DNA of 5,102 nt from Nitrososphaerota archaeon (GCA_021162925.1 JAGGXQ010000066.1:1-5102); one strand, 5' to 3'. Numbered from the stretch's first letter, positions 1 to 4,888 are shown. Made by a program: numbers and translations. Notes: generated by a model from the letters alone, not told the origin.

Positions 1-46
1 AGAGCTTCACCTGAATTTCCTCGAGCAGCTCCAGGAGCTCATTCAT
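1..46 (-). CDS. nfi: Start of a second endonuclease V copy (partial, runs off window)
   Basis: The minus strand from 46 to 1 reads MNELLELLEEIQVKL, identical to the first 15 codons of the complete endonuclease V at 225-830. It lies in the left repeat copy and continues beyond the window. If the repeat is a genuine tandem duplication, a second full endonuclease V gene should follow outside the window. If it is an assembly artefact, this fragment does not exist as a separate gene. Confidence 0.4.
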   Translation of the reverse strand, partial: MNELLELLEEIQVKL

Positions 47-87
47 TCCGGAGACCCTTGAGCTCTTCTATCATGGCCTTCCTCCTC
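1..87. repeat. Left copy of an 87-base exact direct repeat
   Basis: Positions 1-87 are identical to 785-871 (offset 784) and diverge at position 88. The copy holds, on the minus strand, the last codons of translin and the first 15 codons of endonuclease V. It may extend beyond the left edge, so 87 bases is a minimum. It is joined directly to the riboflavin kinase reading frame. This is the geometry expected of a tandem duplication junction, or of a de Bruijn graph loop at a contig end; the sequence alone cannot separate the two. Confidence 0.97.
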
Positions 88-237
88 CAGCCTCCTCAGG
101 TAAAGGCTGAGGGTCTGCTGGGACTTTCCGATCCTCTCGGCCAGGGACTTCGTGGTGGCCTCTACGGGCCCGTCCTTCGCCCCCAAGCCTATCAGCTCCA
201 CCAGCAACCTTATGTACCCTTCCTTCACTTCAGGCAT
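43..237 (-). CDS. ribK: Riboflavin kinase (CTP-dependent), N-terminal HTH only, truncated
   Basis: About 54 residues resemble the winged-helix N-terminus found in many archaeal CTP-dependent riboflavin kinases (RibK, which makes FMN). A hydrophobic first helix (IRLLVELIGLGAK, about 9-21) is followed by a classical HTH, KSLAERIGKSQQTLSLYLRRL (about residues 30-50), ending in EEEG. The catalytic RibK domain is missing. After EEEG the frame enters the 87-base repeat near position 87, adds ten unrelated residues (HDRRAQGSPE) and stops. These ten codons are the translin tail read in another frame. The start ATG at 237 overlaps the end of endonuclease V by 13 bases, so the gene was the third member of the translin-nfi operon. 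The HTH could belong to another archaeal regulator, but the spacing and the 'SQQT' signature favour RibK. The broken form may be real or an assembly product. Confidence 0.6.
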   Translation of the reverse strand: MPEVKEGYIRLLVELIGLGAKDGPVEATTKSLAERIGKSQQTLSLYLRRLEEEGHDRRAQGSPE

Positions 238-830
238 TCCCTAGACCACCTATCCGCCTCCTTCAGGGCCCTAGGGTAGGAGAGCCCTAACCACTTCACC
301 AGCCTTTCTACCGAACTTAAGCTTATATTGCTTCCGGGGCTCACGTAAAAACGCCTCCCCTTCTCGACCGAGAACCCGACCTGCTTACCCCCCACCACGA
401 GCCTCTTCAGGGGGCCGGAGCCTTCGACCCTACCGACTAGGATGGATTTCCCGACCCCAACGGTCGGGATGCCCGTCAGCAGCCCTATGGCGCTCGCAAG
501 CCCGAACCCCCTAGGGTGGGCTATCCCGTGCCCATCGACCAAGATCAGCTTGGGCCTCCCCTCGAGCAACCTCAAAGCCCTGAGCATTAGGGGCGCCTCC
601 CTGAAGGCCAGCAACCCGGGTACGTAGGGGAAGGGGGCGTCGGATAGGTAGGTCCTCCTCTCCAGGAGCTCTTCGCCCTCCATGAGCACGGCGCAGGCGC
701 ATGCCCTCTCCCCCTTGTAGGATACGTCTAGGGCAGCGATGGGCTCGAACGAATCGACCTCGACGTCGAGCCTGAGGAGGGTTGAGAGCTTCACCTGAAT
801 TTCCTCGAGCAGCTCCAGGAGCTCATTCAT
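225..830 (-). CDS. nfi: Endonuclease V (inosine-specific nuclease)
   Basis: This enzyme cleaves DNA, and in some organisms RNA, at the second phosphodiester bond 3' of inosine, in a Mg-dependent reaction that starts repair of deaminated adenine. The 201 residues match the usual 200-225. All the hallmark residues are visible: the ALDVSY strand with catalytic D35, the PYVPGLLAFRE wedge motif with Y69 and E78, the VDGHGIAHPRGFGLA motif with D99 and H105, and GVGKSIL with K128. These correspond by recall to D43, Y80, E89, D110, H116 and K139 of the Thermotoga enzyme. Near residues 164-169 the family's common SPGHR-type turn reads SPGSNI, a mild deviation. The ATG at 830 overlaps the translin stop in ATGAATGA (8 bases), so translation is probably coupled. 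The stop at 225 overlaps the start of the riboflavin kinase frame by 13 bases. Confidence 0.95.
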   Translation of the reverse strand: MNELLELLEEIQVKLSTLLRLDVEVDSFEPIAALDVSYKGERACACAVLMEGEELLERRTYLSDAPFPYVPGLLAFREAPLMLRALRLLEGRPKLILVDGHGIAHPRGFGLASAIGLLTGIPTVGVGKSILVGRVEGSGPLKRLVVGGKQVGFSVEKGRRFYVSPGSNISLSSVERLVKWLGLSYPRALKEADRWSRECLK

Positions 831-871
831 TCCGGAGACCCTTGAGCTCTTCTATCATGGCCTTCCTCCTC
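785..871. repeat. Right copy of the 87-base direct repeat (native context)
   Basis: This is the counterpart of positions 1-87. Here the sequence sits in its natural place: it spans the 3' end of the translin-like gene and the 5' end of endonuclease V, and both reading frames run through it intact. I therefore regard this copy as the original and the one at the left edge as the derived or artefactual copy. Confidence 0.97.
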
Positions 872-1452
872 AACTCCTCGGCGACCGCGGCCCTAGCCCC
901 CTCGACCGCATACCTCACCGAATCGAGCTTCCGCCTGGCCCCCTGGGCGACGTGGCCGTAGCCGGATAGGGGGAGGAGGTGGGAGTAGAGCCGATCCATG
1001 GCCTCGAAGACCTCGAACGCCCTCTCATCCCCCTTTCCGAGCAGGTCGTAGAACATCCTCCTCAGCTCCCCTAGGGCATCTAGGATGCCGAGGAGGTAGG
1101 CGTCGGGTTCGGCCCCGAGCTCCAGGAAGCTCGGTATCCTCCCCTCCTTCACGACGCTCAGGACGACCTCGGCCTCTACCAGCTCGGATTCGGCCTGGGT
1201 GAGCAGGTGGGCGAGCTTAGGGGGGCAGCCTTCCTTAACCCGGCTCAGGAGCTCCCTGGCCCTCTTAAGGGGCTCTCCTCCATCCTTGCCAGAGATGGAG
1301 AGCAGGATCGACTTGGAGGAGAGGCGGATCACCTCCCTTCCGGCCTTGAGCAACTCCTCCCTCTTCTCGTCTAGGAGGCTCAGGGCTTCCTCGAGCTCGT
1401 TCAGAGCGCCTTCGAACGGACCTAGGTCCATATCCCCGATTTGGATCAACAT
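823..1452 (-). CDS. Translin/TRAX-family RNA-binding nuclease
   Basis: This is a helical protein of the translin superfamily. Eukaryotic translin and TRAX form C3PO, an endoribonuclease that removes siRNA passenger strands and processes tRNA 5' leaders; archaeal homologues form TRAX-like octamers. The C-terminal half is characteristic: YLLGILDALGELRR (119-132), then RLYSHLLPL (154-162) and a GARRKLDSVRYAVEGAR-like helix (171-187). The acidic residues of TRAX can be placed: E90 and E93 in ELVEA (human EYVEA), and D125 and E129 in DALGE (human DLTGE). A catalytically active, TRAX-like subunit is therefore likely. The coordinates use the longest frame (ATG at 1452). However, the only AT-rich promoter element lies at about 1452-1459, which puts a leaderless start at Met8 (ATG at 1431, reading MDLGPFEG), and I favour that start. 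It is the first gene of an operon with endonuclease V. Confidence 0.85.
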   Translation of the reverse strand: MLIQIGDMDLGPFEGALNELEEALSLLDEKREELLKAGREVIRLSSKSILLSISGKDGGEPLKRARELLSRVKEGCPPKLAHLLTQAESELVEAEVVLSVVKEGRIPSFLELGAEPDAYLLGILDALGELRRMFYDLLGKGDERAFEVFEAMDRLYSHLLPLSGYGHVAQGARRKLDSVRYAVEGARAAVAEELRRKAMIEELKGLRNE

Positions 1453-1460
1453 TAATAAAG
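1451..1460. promoter_or_regulatory. Single AT-rich TATA-like element between divergent genes
   Basis: ATTAATAAAG is the only AT-rich tract in the short gap between translin and the PDCD5-like gene. Read on the minus strand it gives CTTTATTAAT, centred about 24.5 nt before Met8 of translin (1431). Read on the plus strand it is centred about 28 nt before the ATG at 1484. Both distances fit an archaeal TATA box serving leaderless transcripts, so one element may direct both genes. The assignment rests on spacing and composition only. Confidence 0.5.
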
Positions 1461-1483
1461 GTGAGCCGCCTCTCTACGGCCGT

Positions 1484-1840
1484 ATGGAGGAGGATAAGGA
1501 GCTCGAGCTCATAAGGATGAAGAAGCTCCTGGAGCTCAGGAAGCGGCTCATGGCGAAGAGGGAGCCGAGCCCCAGGGAGCTGGTGGTGAGCAGGCTCGTC
1601 GATAGGGGGCTGGAGGTTTTGGAGGCGGCGGAGCGCCAGTACCCGAAGAAGAGCAAGGTGGTGGTCAAGGTCCTGGCCGACCTGATAAAGGAGGGGAGGA
1701 TCGATAGGATAAGCGGCGGCGAGCTCCTTTCCCTCCTAAGAAACCTGGGGATGGGCGTAAGGCTCGAGACGAGGATAAGTGTGGTCGAGGACGGCAGGCT
1801 CATCCCCCTCTCTGAGAAGTTCAGGTTCAAGGAGGGTTAG
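1484..1840 (+). CDS. PDCD5/TFAR19-like DNA-binding protein
   Basis: This is a small, highly charged protein of 118 residues. Its N-terminus (EEDKELELIRMKKLLELRKR, residues 2-21) resembles the start of archaeal PDCD5-family proteins, which bind double-stranded DNA. The helical core follows: SRLVDRGLEVLEAAERQYP (about 36-54), VVVKVLADLIKEGRI (59-73) and GGELLSLLRNLGMGVRLETR (78-97). The 'helix - L..L...GRI - I.G..L..LL..L' order is like that of PDCD5. The C-terminal strand-like tail (RISVVEDGRLIPLSEKFR) and the divergent middle are unlike the textbook euryarchaeal form, so this may be a lineage-specific branch. The ATG at 1484 was chosen because an AT-rich element lies about 28 nt upstream; upstream codons in this frame are antisense to translin. 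A different DNA- or RNA-binding helical family remains possible. Confidence 0.55.
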   Translation: MEEDKELELIRMKKLLELRKRLMAKREPSPRELVVSRLVDRGLEVLEAAERQYPKKSKVVVKVLADLIKEGRIDRISGGELLSLLRNLGMGVRLETRISVVEDGRLIPLSEKFRFKEG

Positions 1841-1842
1841 GG

Positions 1843-1850
1843 TTATATAA
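1843..1850 (+). promoter_or_regulatory. TATA box for the PAC2-family gene
   Basis: TTATATAA stands out in GC-rich surroundings just after the PDCD5-like stop codon. Its centre is 25.5 nt before the ATG at 1872, so transcription should begin at or next to the start codon and give a leaderless mRNA. No convincing Shine-Dalgarno sequence precedes that ATG, which agrees. Confidence 0.75.
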
Positions 1851-1871
1851 TCCGTATCGGTAAGCCGGGCC

Positions 1872-2621
1872 ATGGACACAAAGGTAAGGATCTTGGAGAG
1901 GCCGGAGCTAAACAACCCCTTGGTGATCTGCGGGCTCCCCGGTAGCGGATACGTCGGTAAGATGGCCGTAGACCACCTGATATCGGAGCTCAAGGCGAAG
2001 AAGATGGCGGAGTTTTACTCCTACTCCTTCCCCCCTCAGGTCATAGTCAAGAAGGCCGGGTACGTCGACATGGTGAAGAACGAGCTCTACTACTGGAAGG
2101 ATCCGAGCGGCAGGCGCGATCTCTTGCTCTACGGCGGCGATGCCCAGCCCGTGAGCACCGAGGCGGAGTACGAGCTGTCCGACATAGTTACGGATCTGGT
2201 CAAGGAGCTAGGGGCCAAGAGGCTCTTCACCCTGGCGGCGTACGTGACGGGCTCGCTCACCAGCACCCCTAGGGTCTTCGGGACGGCCACCGACGAGGCC
2301 GAGCTGAGGGAGCTGGAGAAGCACAACGTAATACCGATGGCGGAGGGCAACATAACCGGGATGAACGGCCTGCTCGTCGGCTTCGCCAAGCTGAAGGACA
2401 TGGTCGGCATATGCCTTTTGGGCGAGACCTCTGGCTACATACTCGACGCAAAAGCGGCCCAGGCGGTTTTGAGGGTCCTCCTCGACATCATAGGGATGAG
2501 GATAAGCTTCGAGAGCCTGGATAGGAAGGCGATGGAGACCTCCCTCCTGATAAAGAACCTGAAGAGGGAGATGGAGCGGAAGGGAGGAGAGAAGAAGGAG
2601 GATTTGGGCTACATAAGCTAG
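1872..2621 (+). CDS. PAC2-family protein (proteasome assembly chaperone-like)
   Basis: The 249 residues fit the archaeal PAC2 family (COG2047 type), whose characterised members PbaA and PbaB are homologues of eukaryotic proteasome assembly chaperones. The fold's signature is clear: a first strand and glycine-rich turn (NPLVICGLPGSGYVGKMAVDHL, spanning about residues 15-36), a FPPQVIVKKAGYVDM segment (53-67), and the strand LLLYGGDAQP (84-93). Next come GAKRLFTLAAYVTG (114-127) and GEGN-like AEGNITGMNGLLVG (157-170), then ICLLGETSGYILDAKAAQAVL (180-200). A charged coiled tail (about 218-245) ends in GYIS. This is close to, but not, the strict HbYX motif that docks proteasome activators, because Tyr is third rather than second from the end. 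The gene has its own leaderless promoter, and its stop codon shares CTAG with convergent rtcB. Family assignment is firm; the exact partner is inferred. Confidence 0.88.
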   Translation: MDTKVRILERPELNNPLVICGLPGSGYVGKMAVDHLISELKAKKMAEFYSYSFPPQVIVKKAGYVDMVKNELYYWKDPSGRRDLLLYGGDAQPVSTEAEYELSDIVTDLVKELGAKRLFTLAAYVTGSLTSTPRVFGTATDEAELRELEKHNVIPMAEGNITGMNGLLVGFAKLKDMVGICLLGETSGYILDAKAAQAVLRVLLDIIGMRISFESLDRKAMETSLLIKNLKREMERKGGEKKEDLGYIS

Positions 2622-4081
2622 CCCTTCACCACGCCCAGGGGGACCAGCCTGGCGACCTTGGTCGCTATCCCGACCCTGTCCGAAACCTCCGCGACCGCGT
2701 CCACGTCCTTGTACGCCTCCGGCGTCTCCTCCACCAGCCCCCTCCTCGTCATGGACCTGACGTATATCCCGCTCCTCCCAAGGTTTCCTAGGACTTGGTT
2801 GTAGCTCATCCTCCTCTTGGCCTCGGCCCTAGACATCAGCCTTCCAGCCCCGTGCGCGGTCGAGCCGAAGCTTAGCTCCATGGCCTTCTCGTTGCCCAGG
2901 AGGATCCAGCTAGCGGTCCCCATGGATCCGGGTAGGAGGACCGGTTGCCCTATGCCCCTGTAGGCCTGAGGTATGAGCTCGCTACCAGCGGGGAAAGCCC
3001 TGGTCGCACCCTTCCTGTGGACTATCACGTCCCTCACCTCCCCATCGACCTTGTGCCTCTCGAACTTCGCTATGTTGTGGGCCACGTCGTAGACCAGGTT
3101 CAGGCCAAGGCTTTCGGCATCCCGCTTGAACACCTTCTCGAACGACTTCCTGACCCAATGGGTTATCAGTTGCCTGTTGCACCAAGCGAAGTTCGCGCCC
3201 CCGAACATCGCACCCAGGTAATCGTTCGCTTCATCGGAGCCCAGGGGGGCGCAGGCGAGCTCCCTATCGACCGAGAAGATGTAGTCGAGGCCGTGCTTCC
3301 TCATCGACCTCTCCATAACCTTCAGGTAGTCGCTGCATATCTGGTGCCCGAAGCCCCTAGAGCCCGTGTGGATCAGGACCGTTACTTGGCCCTCCTGAAA
3401 TATCCCCATCTCCTTTGCCGCCCTCTCGTCGTATATCCTGTCGACCTTCTGGACCTCTAGGAAGTGGTTCCCAGAACCCAGGGTCCCCAGCTGCTCGTGG
3501 CCCCTCCTCTTCGCGTGCTGGGATATCTTGGACGGATCGGCGCCCTTCATGGCCCCTCCCTCCTCACAGAACTCCTCGTCCCTCTCCCAGCCGTACCCGT
3601 GCTCCAGGGCCCACCTGACCCCGATCCTCACCACTTCGTCGAGCTCTCCCATGCTCAGGCTGAGCCTCCCCCTGCTCCCGACCCCGCTCGGGACCGATCT
3701 GAAGAGCTCGTCTACCAGGTCCTTGAGCCTCGGCTTGAGCTCGTCGTAGAGCATGTCGGTCCTCAGGAGCCTCACACCGCAGTTTATGTCGTATCCTATC
3801 CCGCCTGGGCTTACTACCCCACCTTCGACGTCGAATGCGGCGACGCCTCCTATCGGGAACCCATACCCTTCGTGCCCGTCCGGGAGGACTATCGAGTGCT
3901 TCAGTATCCCCTTCAGGTGGGCGACGTTCATCGCCTGTATCAGGGTTCTGTCCGAGGTCATCTTCCTCAGGAGGGACTCGTTCGCGAATATCTTCACGGG
4001 GACCCTCATCCCCTTCCTCACGATCCCGATCTCGTAGATGCAGTCCCCAACCCTCTTTATCGGATACTGAAAGCTCGGCAT
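2618..4081 (-). CDS. rtcB: tRNA-splicing ligase RtcB (3'-phosphate RNA ligase)
   Basis: RtcB joins RNA 2',3'-cyclic or 3'-phosphate ends to 5'-OH ends using GTP and Mn, and seals tRNA exons after intron removal in archaea. The 487 residues match the inteinless archaeal enzyme. The metal ligands are all visible: D98 and C101 in GGIGYDINCGVR, H206 in LGSGNHFLE (with N205), H238 in VLIHTGSRGFGHQ and H335 in YDVAHNIAK. The guanylylated nucleophile is H410 in FGSTAHGAGR, the counterpart of H404 in Pyrococcus. The N-terminal VLPDGHEGYGFPIGG block is also typical. No intein interrupts the catalytic motifs, although RtcB is a frequent intein host. No archease partner is seen in this window. The gene is transcribed alone, divergently from rpl21e and convergently with the PAC2 gene. 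Confidence 0.98.
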   Translation of the reverse strand: MPSFQYPIKRVGDCIYEIGIVRKGMRVPVKIFANESLLRKMTSDRTLIQAMNVAHLKGILKHSIVLPDGHEGYGFPIGGVAAFDVEGGVVSPGGIGYDINCGVRLLRTDMLYDELKPRLKDLVDELFRSVPSGVGSRGRLSLSMGELDEVVRIGVRWALEHGYGWERDEEFCEEGGAMKGADPSKISQHAKRRGHEQLGTLGSGNHFLEVQKVDRIYDERAAKEMGIFQEGQVTVLIHTGSRGFGHQICSDYLKVMERSMRKHGLDYIFSVDRELACAPLGSDEANDYLGAMFGGANFAWCNRQLITHWVRKSFEKVFKRDAESLGLNLVYDVAHNIAKFERHKVDGEVRDVIVHRKGATRAFPAGSELIPQAYRGIGQPVLLPGSMGTASWILLGNEKAMELSFGSTAHGAGRLMSRAEAKRRMSYNQVLGNLGRSGIYVRSMTRRGLVEETPEAYKDVDAVAEVSDRVGIATKVARLVPLGVVKG

Positions 4082-4106
4082 AACCGGTCGTAGTCTTGTT
4101 CGATGG

Positions 4107-4120
4107 TTATTAAGTTTTTA
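4107..4120 (-). promoter_or_regulatory. Putative rtcB promoter (BRE/TATA-like tract)
   Basis: On the minus strand this reads TAAAAACTTAATAA: an A-rich BRE-like part followed by a TATA-like TTAATAA centred about 29 nt before the rtcB ATG at 4081. It predicts a leader of only a few bases. It lies in the 84-bp divergent gap shared with rpl21e but is separate from the likely rpl21e element. Confidence 0.6.
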
Positions 4121-4125
4121 CCGGG

Positions 4126-4140
4126 GCAAAAGAGTTAAAT
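4126..4140 (+). promoter_or_regulatory. Putative rpl21e promoter (BRE/TATA-like tract)
   Basis: The plus strand reads GCAAAAGAGTTAAAT: an A-rich BRE-like stretch followed by TTAAAT, centred about 28 nt before the ATG at 4166. It is a weak TATA match, and the spacing is its main support. No strong Shine-Dalgarno sequence lies before this ATG, consistent with a short or absent leader. Confidence 0.5.
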
Positions 4141-4165
4141 CATGGGGATTTCTGGCTAGGGGCAG

Positions 4166-4453
4166 ATGCCGCACAGCAAGGGGTATAGGTGCAAGACCAG
4201 GCACGTGCTCAAGAAGAAGGGGGAGAGGGGCCTATCCAGGCTCATGTACCCCTACAAGGTCGGGGATAGGGTGGTGATAGACATCGACCCCAGCCAGCAC
4301 AAGGGGATGCCCCACAGGAGGTATCAGGGAAGGGTCGGGATCGTGGAGGAGGTGAGGCGCAGGTCCTTGGTGGTGGCCATCAAGGTCGGAGGTAAGGTCA
4401 AGAAGCCCATCGTCAGGCTCGAGCACGTCAGGCCTTTCGGGGTGGGCGGATGA
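4166..4453 (+). CDS. rpl21e: 50S ribosomal protein L21e
   Basis: This is a small basic protein of the large ribosomal subunit, found in archaea and eukaryotes. The 95 residues have the full family pattern. The N-terminus is MPHSKGYRCKTRHVLKKK. SRLMYPYKVGDRVVIDIDPS (24-43) enters the SH3-like barrel, HKGMPHRRYQGRVGIV (45-60) is the signature segment, and GGKVKKPIVRLEHVRPF (75-91) is the conserved end. The loop between residues 18 and 27 is short compared with the 'PRERG.PP.S' form seen in some archaea. The stop overlaps the next start as ATGA at 4450-4453, giving the rpl21e-rpoF order common in archaea. Confidence 0.97.
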   Translation: MPHSKGYRCKTRHVLKKKGERGLSRLMYPYKVGDRVVIDIDPSQHKGMPHRRYQGRVGIVEEVRRRSLVVAIKVGGKVKKPIVRLEHVRPFGVGG

Positions 4454-4764
4454 AGATCTTGAGTAAGAAGTTCATAACGAACTCGGAGGCCAAGGAGATA
4501 CTTCAGACCCTGAAGGAGGAAGAGGCCGATCAGCTACAGAGGAGGACCCTGGAGTACGTGAAGAAGTTCTCGAAGGTCGATCCGGAGACCGCCAAGAGGC
4601 TCAAGGCCAAGCTGGTCGAGTGCGGGCTCAAGGAGGAGGAGGCGGTCGAGGTCGTAAACATAATGCCGAAGAGCCTAGAGGAGCTGAGGATTTTGGCGAG
4701 CGGGTGGAGGAGGTTCCTCCCGACCGAGAAGCTGACCGAGATACTGAAGATACTTTCGGGTTAG
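4450..4764 (+). CDS. rpoF: DNA-directed RNA polymerase subunit F (Rpb4 homologue)
   Basis: RpoF pairs with RpoE (Rpb7) to form the stalk of archaeal RNA polymerase, which helps promoter opening, processivity and termination. The 104-residue length is normal. The first part (about 1-40) has the SKKFITNSEAKEIL and RRTLEYVKKFSK segments. The second is the helical HRDC-like part: ETAKRLKAKLVECGLKEEEAVEVVNIMP (46-73), then KSLEELRILASG (74-85) and a final helix. VNIMPKSLEELR is the most diagnostic stretch. The start ATG overlaps the rpl21e stop by four bases (ATGA), so the two are probably translated together. The next gene is not overlapping and has its own promoter. Confidence 0.95.
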   Translation: MKILSKKFITNSEAKEILQTLKEEEADQLQRRTLEYVKKFSKVDPETAKRLKAKLVECGLKEEEAVEVVNIMPKSLEELRILASGWRRFLPTEKLTEILKILSG

Positions 4765-4765
4765 A

Positions 4766-4779
4766 CCAAAAACTTATAA
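4766..4779 (+). promoter_or_regulatory. Strong BRE/TATA promoter after rpoF
   Basis: CCAAAAACTTATAA combines an A-rich BRE with a good TATA box (CTTATAA, centre about 4776), starting two bases after the rpoF stop. The expected transcription start, 25-28 nt downstream, is about 4801-4804. DUF655 therefore seems to have its own promoter, although its neighbours rpl21e and rpoF form an overlapping pair. Confidence 0.7.
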
Positions 4780-4786
4780 CCTTAAA

Positions 4787-4803
4787 CGTAGTTTTTAACT
4801 ACG
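4787..4803. promoter_or_regulatory. Perfect palindrome at the predicted transcription start (candidate operator)
   Basis: CGTAGTT-TTT-AACTACG is a perfect 7-bp inverted repeat with a 3-base centre. It lies between the TATA box at 4773-4779 and the predicted start site at about 4801-4804. A repressor bound there would block RNA polymerase recruitment, a common archaeal mode of control. If transcription begins upstream instead, the same sequence could form an RNA hairpin. The role is inferred; the symmetry is seen directly. Confidence 0.5.
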
Positions 4804-4875
4804 ATGGTTCGGCGAACCGGCGCTTCAGGCGAATTGGCGTATTCTACCCAGACTATCCAGATGGAATTGGGCTGA
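4804..4875 (+). CDS. Possible 23-residue leaderless upstream ORF
   Basis: An ATG lies exactly at the start site predicted from the TATA box, and the frame runs 24 codons (MVRRTGASGELAYSTQTIQM, then three more residues and TGA). The stop lies next to the Shine-Dalgarno-like GAGGT of DUF655, so a terminating ribosome could affect DUF655 initiation. Against a real peptide: Arg codons are CGG and CGA, not the AGG favoured by the neighbours, and Ser codons are TCA and TCT. I do not recognise the peptide. It may equally be untranslated leader. Confidence 0.25.
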   Translation: MVRRTGASGELAYSTQTIQMELG

Positions 4876-4881
4876 GGTTCG
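4806..4881 (+). promoter_or_regulatory. Leader with two competing pairings, one covering the DUF655 ribosome-binding site
   Basis: GGTTCG occurs twice, at 4806-4811 and 4876-4881, and its complement CGAACC occurs at 4813-4818. Pairing with the near copy gives a small hairpin (at least five base pairs around GGC). Pairing with the far copy would enclose most of the leader and cover the GAGGT at 4874-4878. The two pairings exclude each other, like the switch in an attenuator or riboswitch. The stems are short (5-6 bp), so chance is a serious alternative. Confidence 0.3.
4874..4878 (+). promoter_or_regulatory. Shine-Dalgarno-like site deciding the DUF655 start
   Basis: GAGGT matches the archaeal anti-Shine-Dalgarno sequence and lies ten bases before TTG at 4889. 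It is the main reason to choose that TTG, since the frame has no ATG or GTG start before the conserved protein core begins. Confidence 0.45.
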
Positions 4882-4888
4882 ATCCGGA

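Noticed and set aside
1199..1483. Upstream extension of the PDCD5-like frame to ATG 1199
   Set aside because: The extra 95 codons are antisense to the conserved translin gene and cross the promoter gap. The family-like N-terminus begins at 1484.
2618..4081. Intein inside RtcB
   Set aside because: RtcB is a frequent intein host, but all catalytic motifs are at inteinless spacing and the length is a normal 487 residues.
2945..4093. Long plus-strand open frames (171 and 209 codons) opposite rtcB
   Set aside because: They are antisense to a complete, motif-perfect RtcB. Their translations are Pro/Arg-rich with no recognisable domain, as expected from a GC-rich antisense frame.
4799..4888. In-frame N-terminal extension of DUF655 up to the TAA at 4796
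   Set aside because: It has no ATG or GTG start, contains four tryptophans in about 30 codons, and does not resemble DUF655 N-termini.
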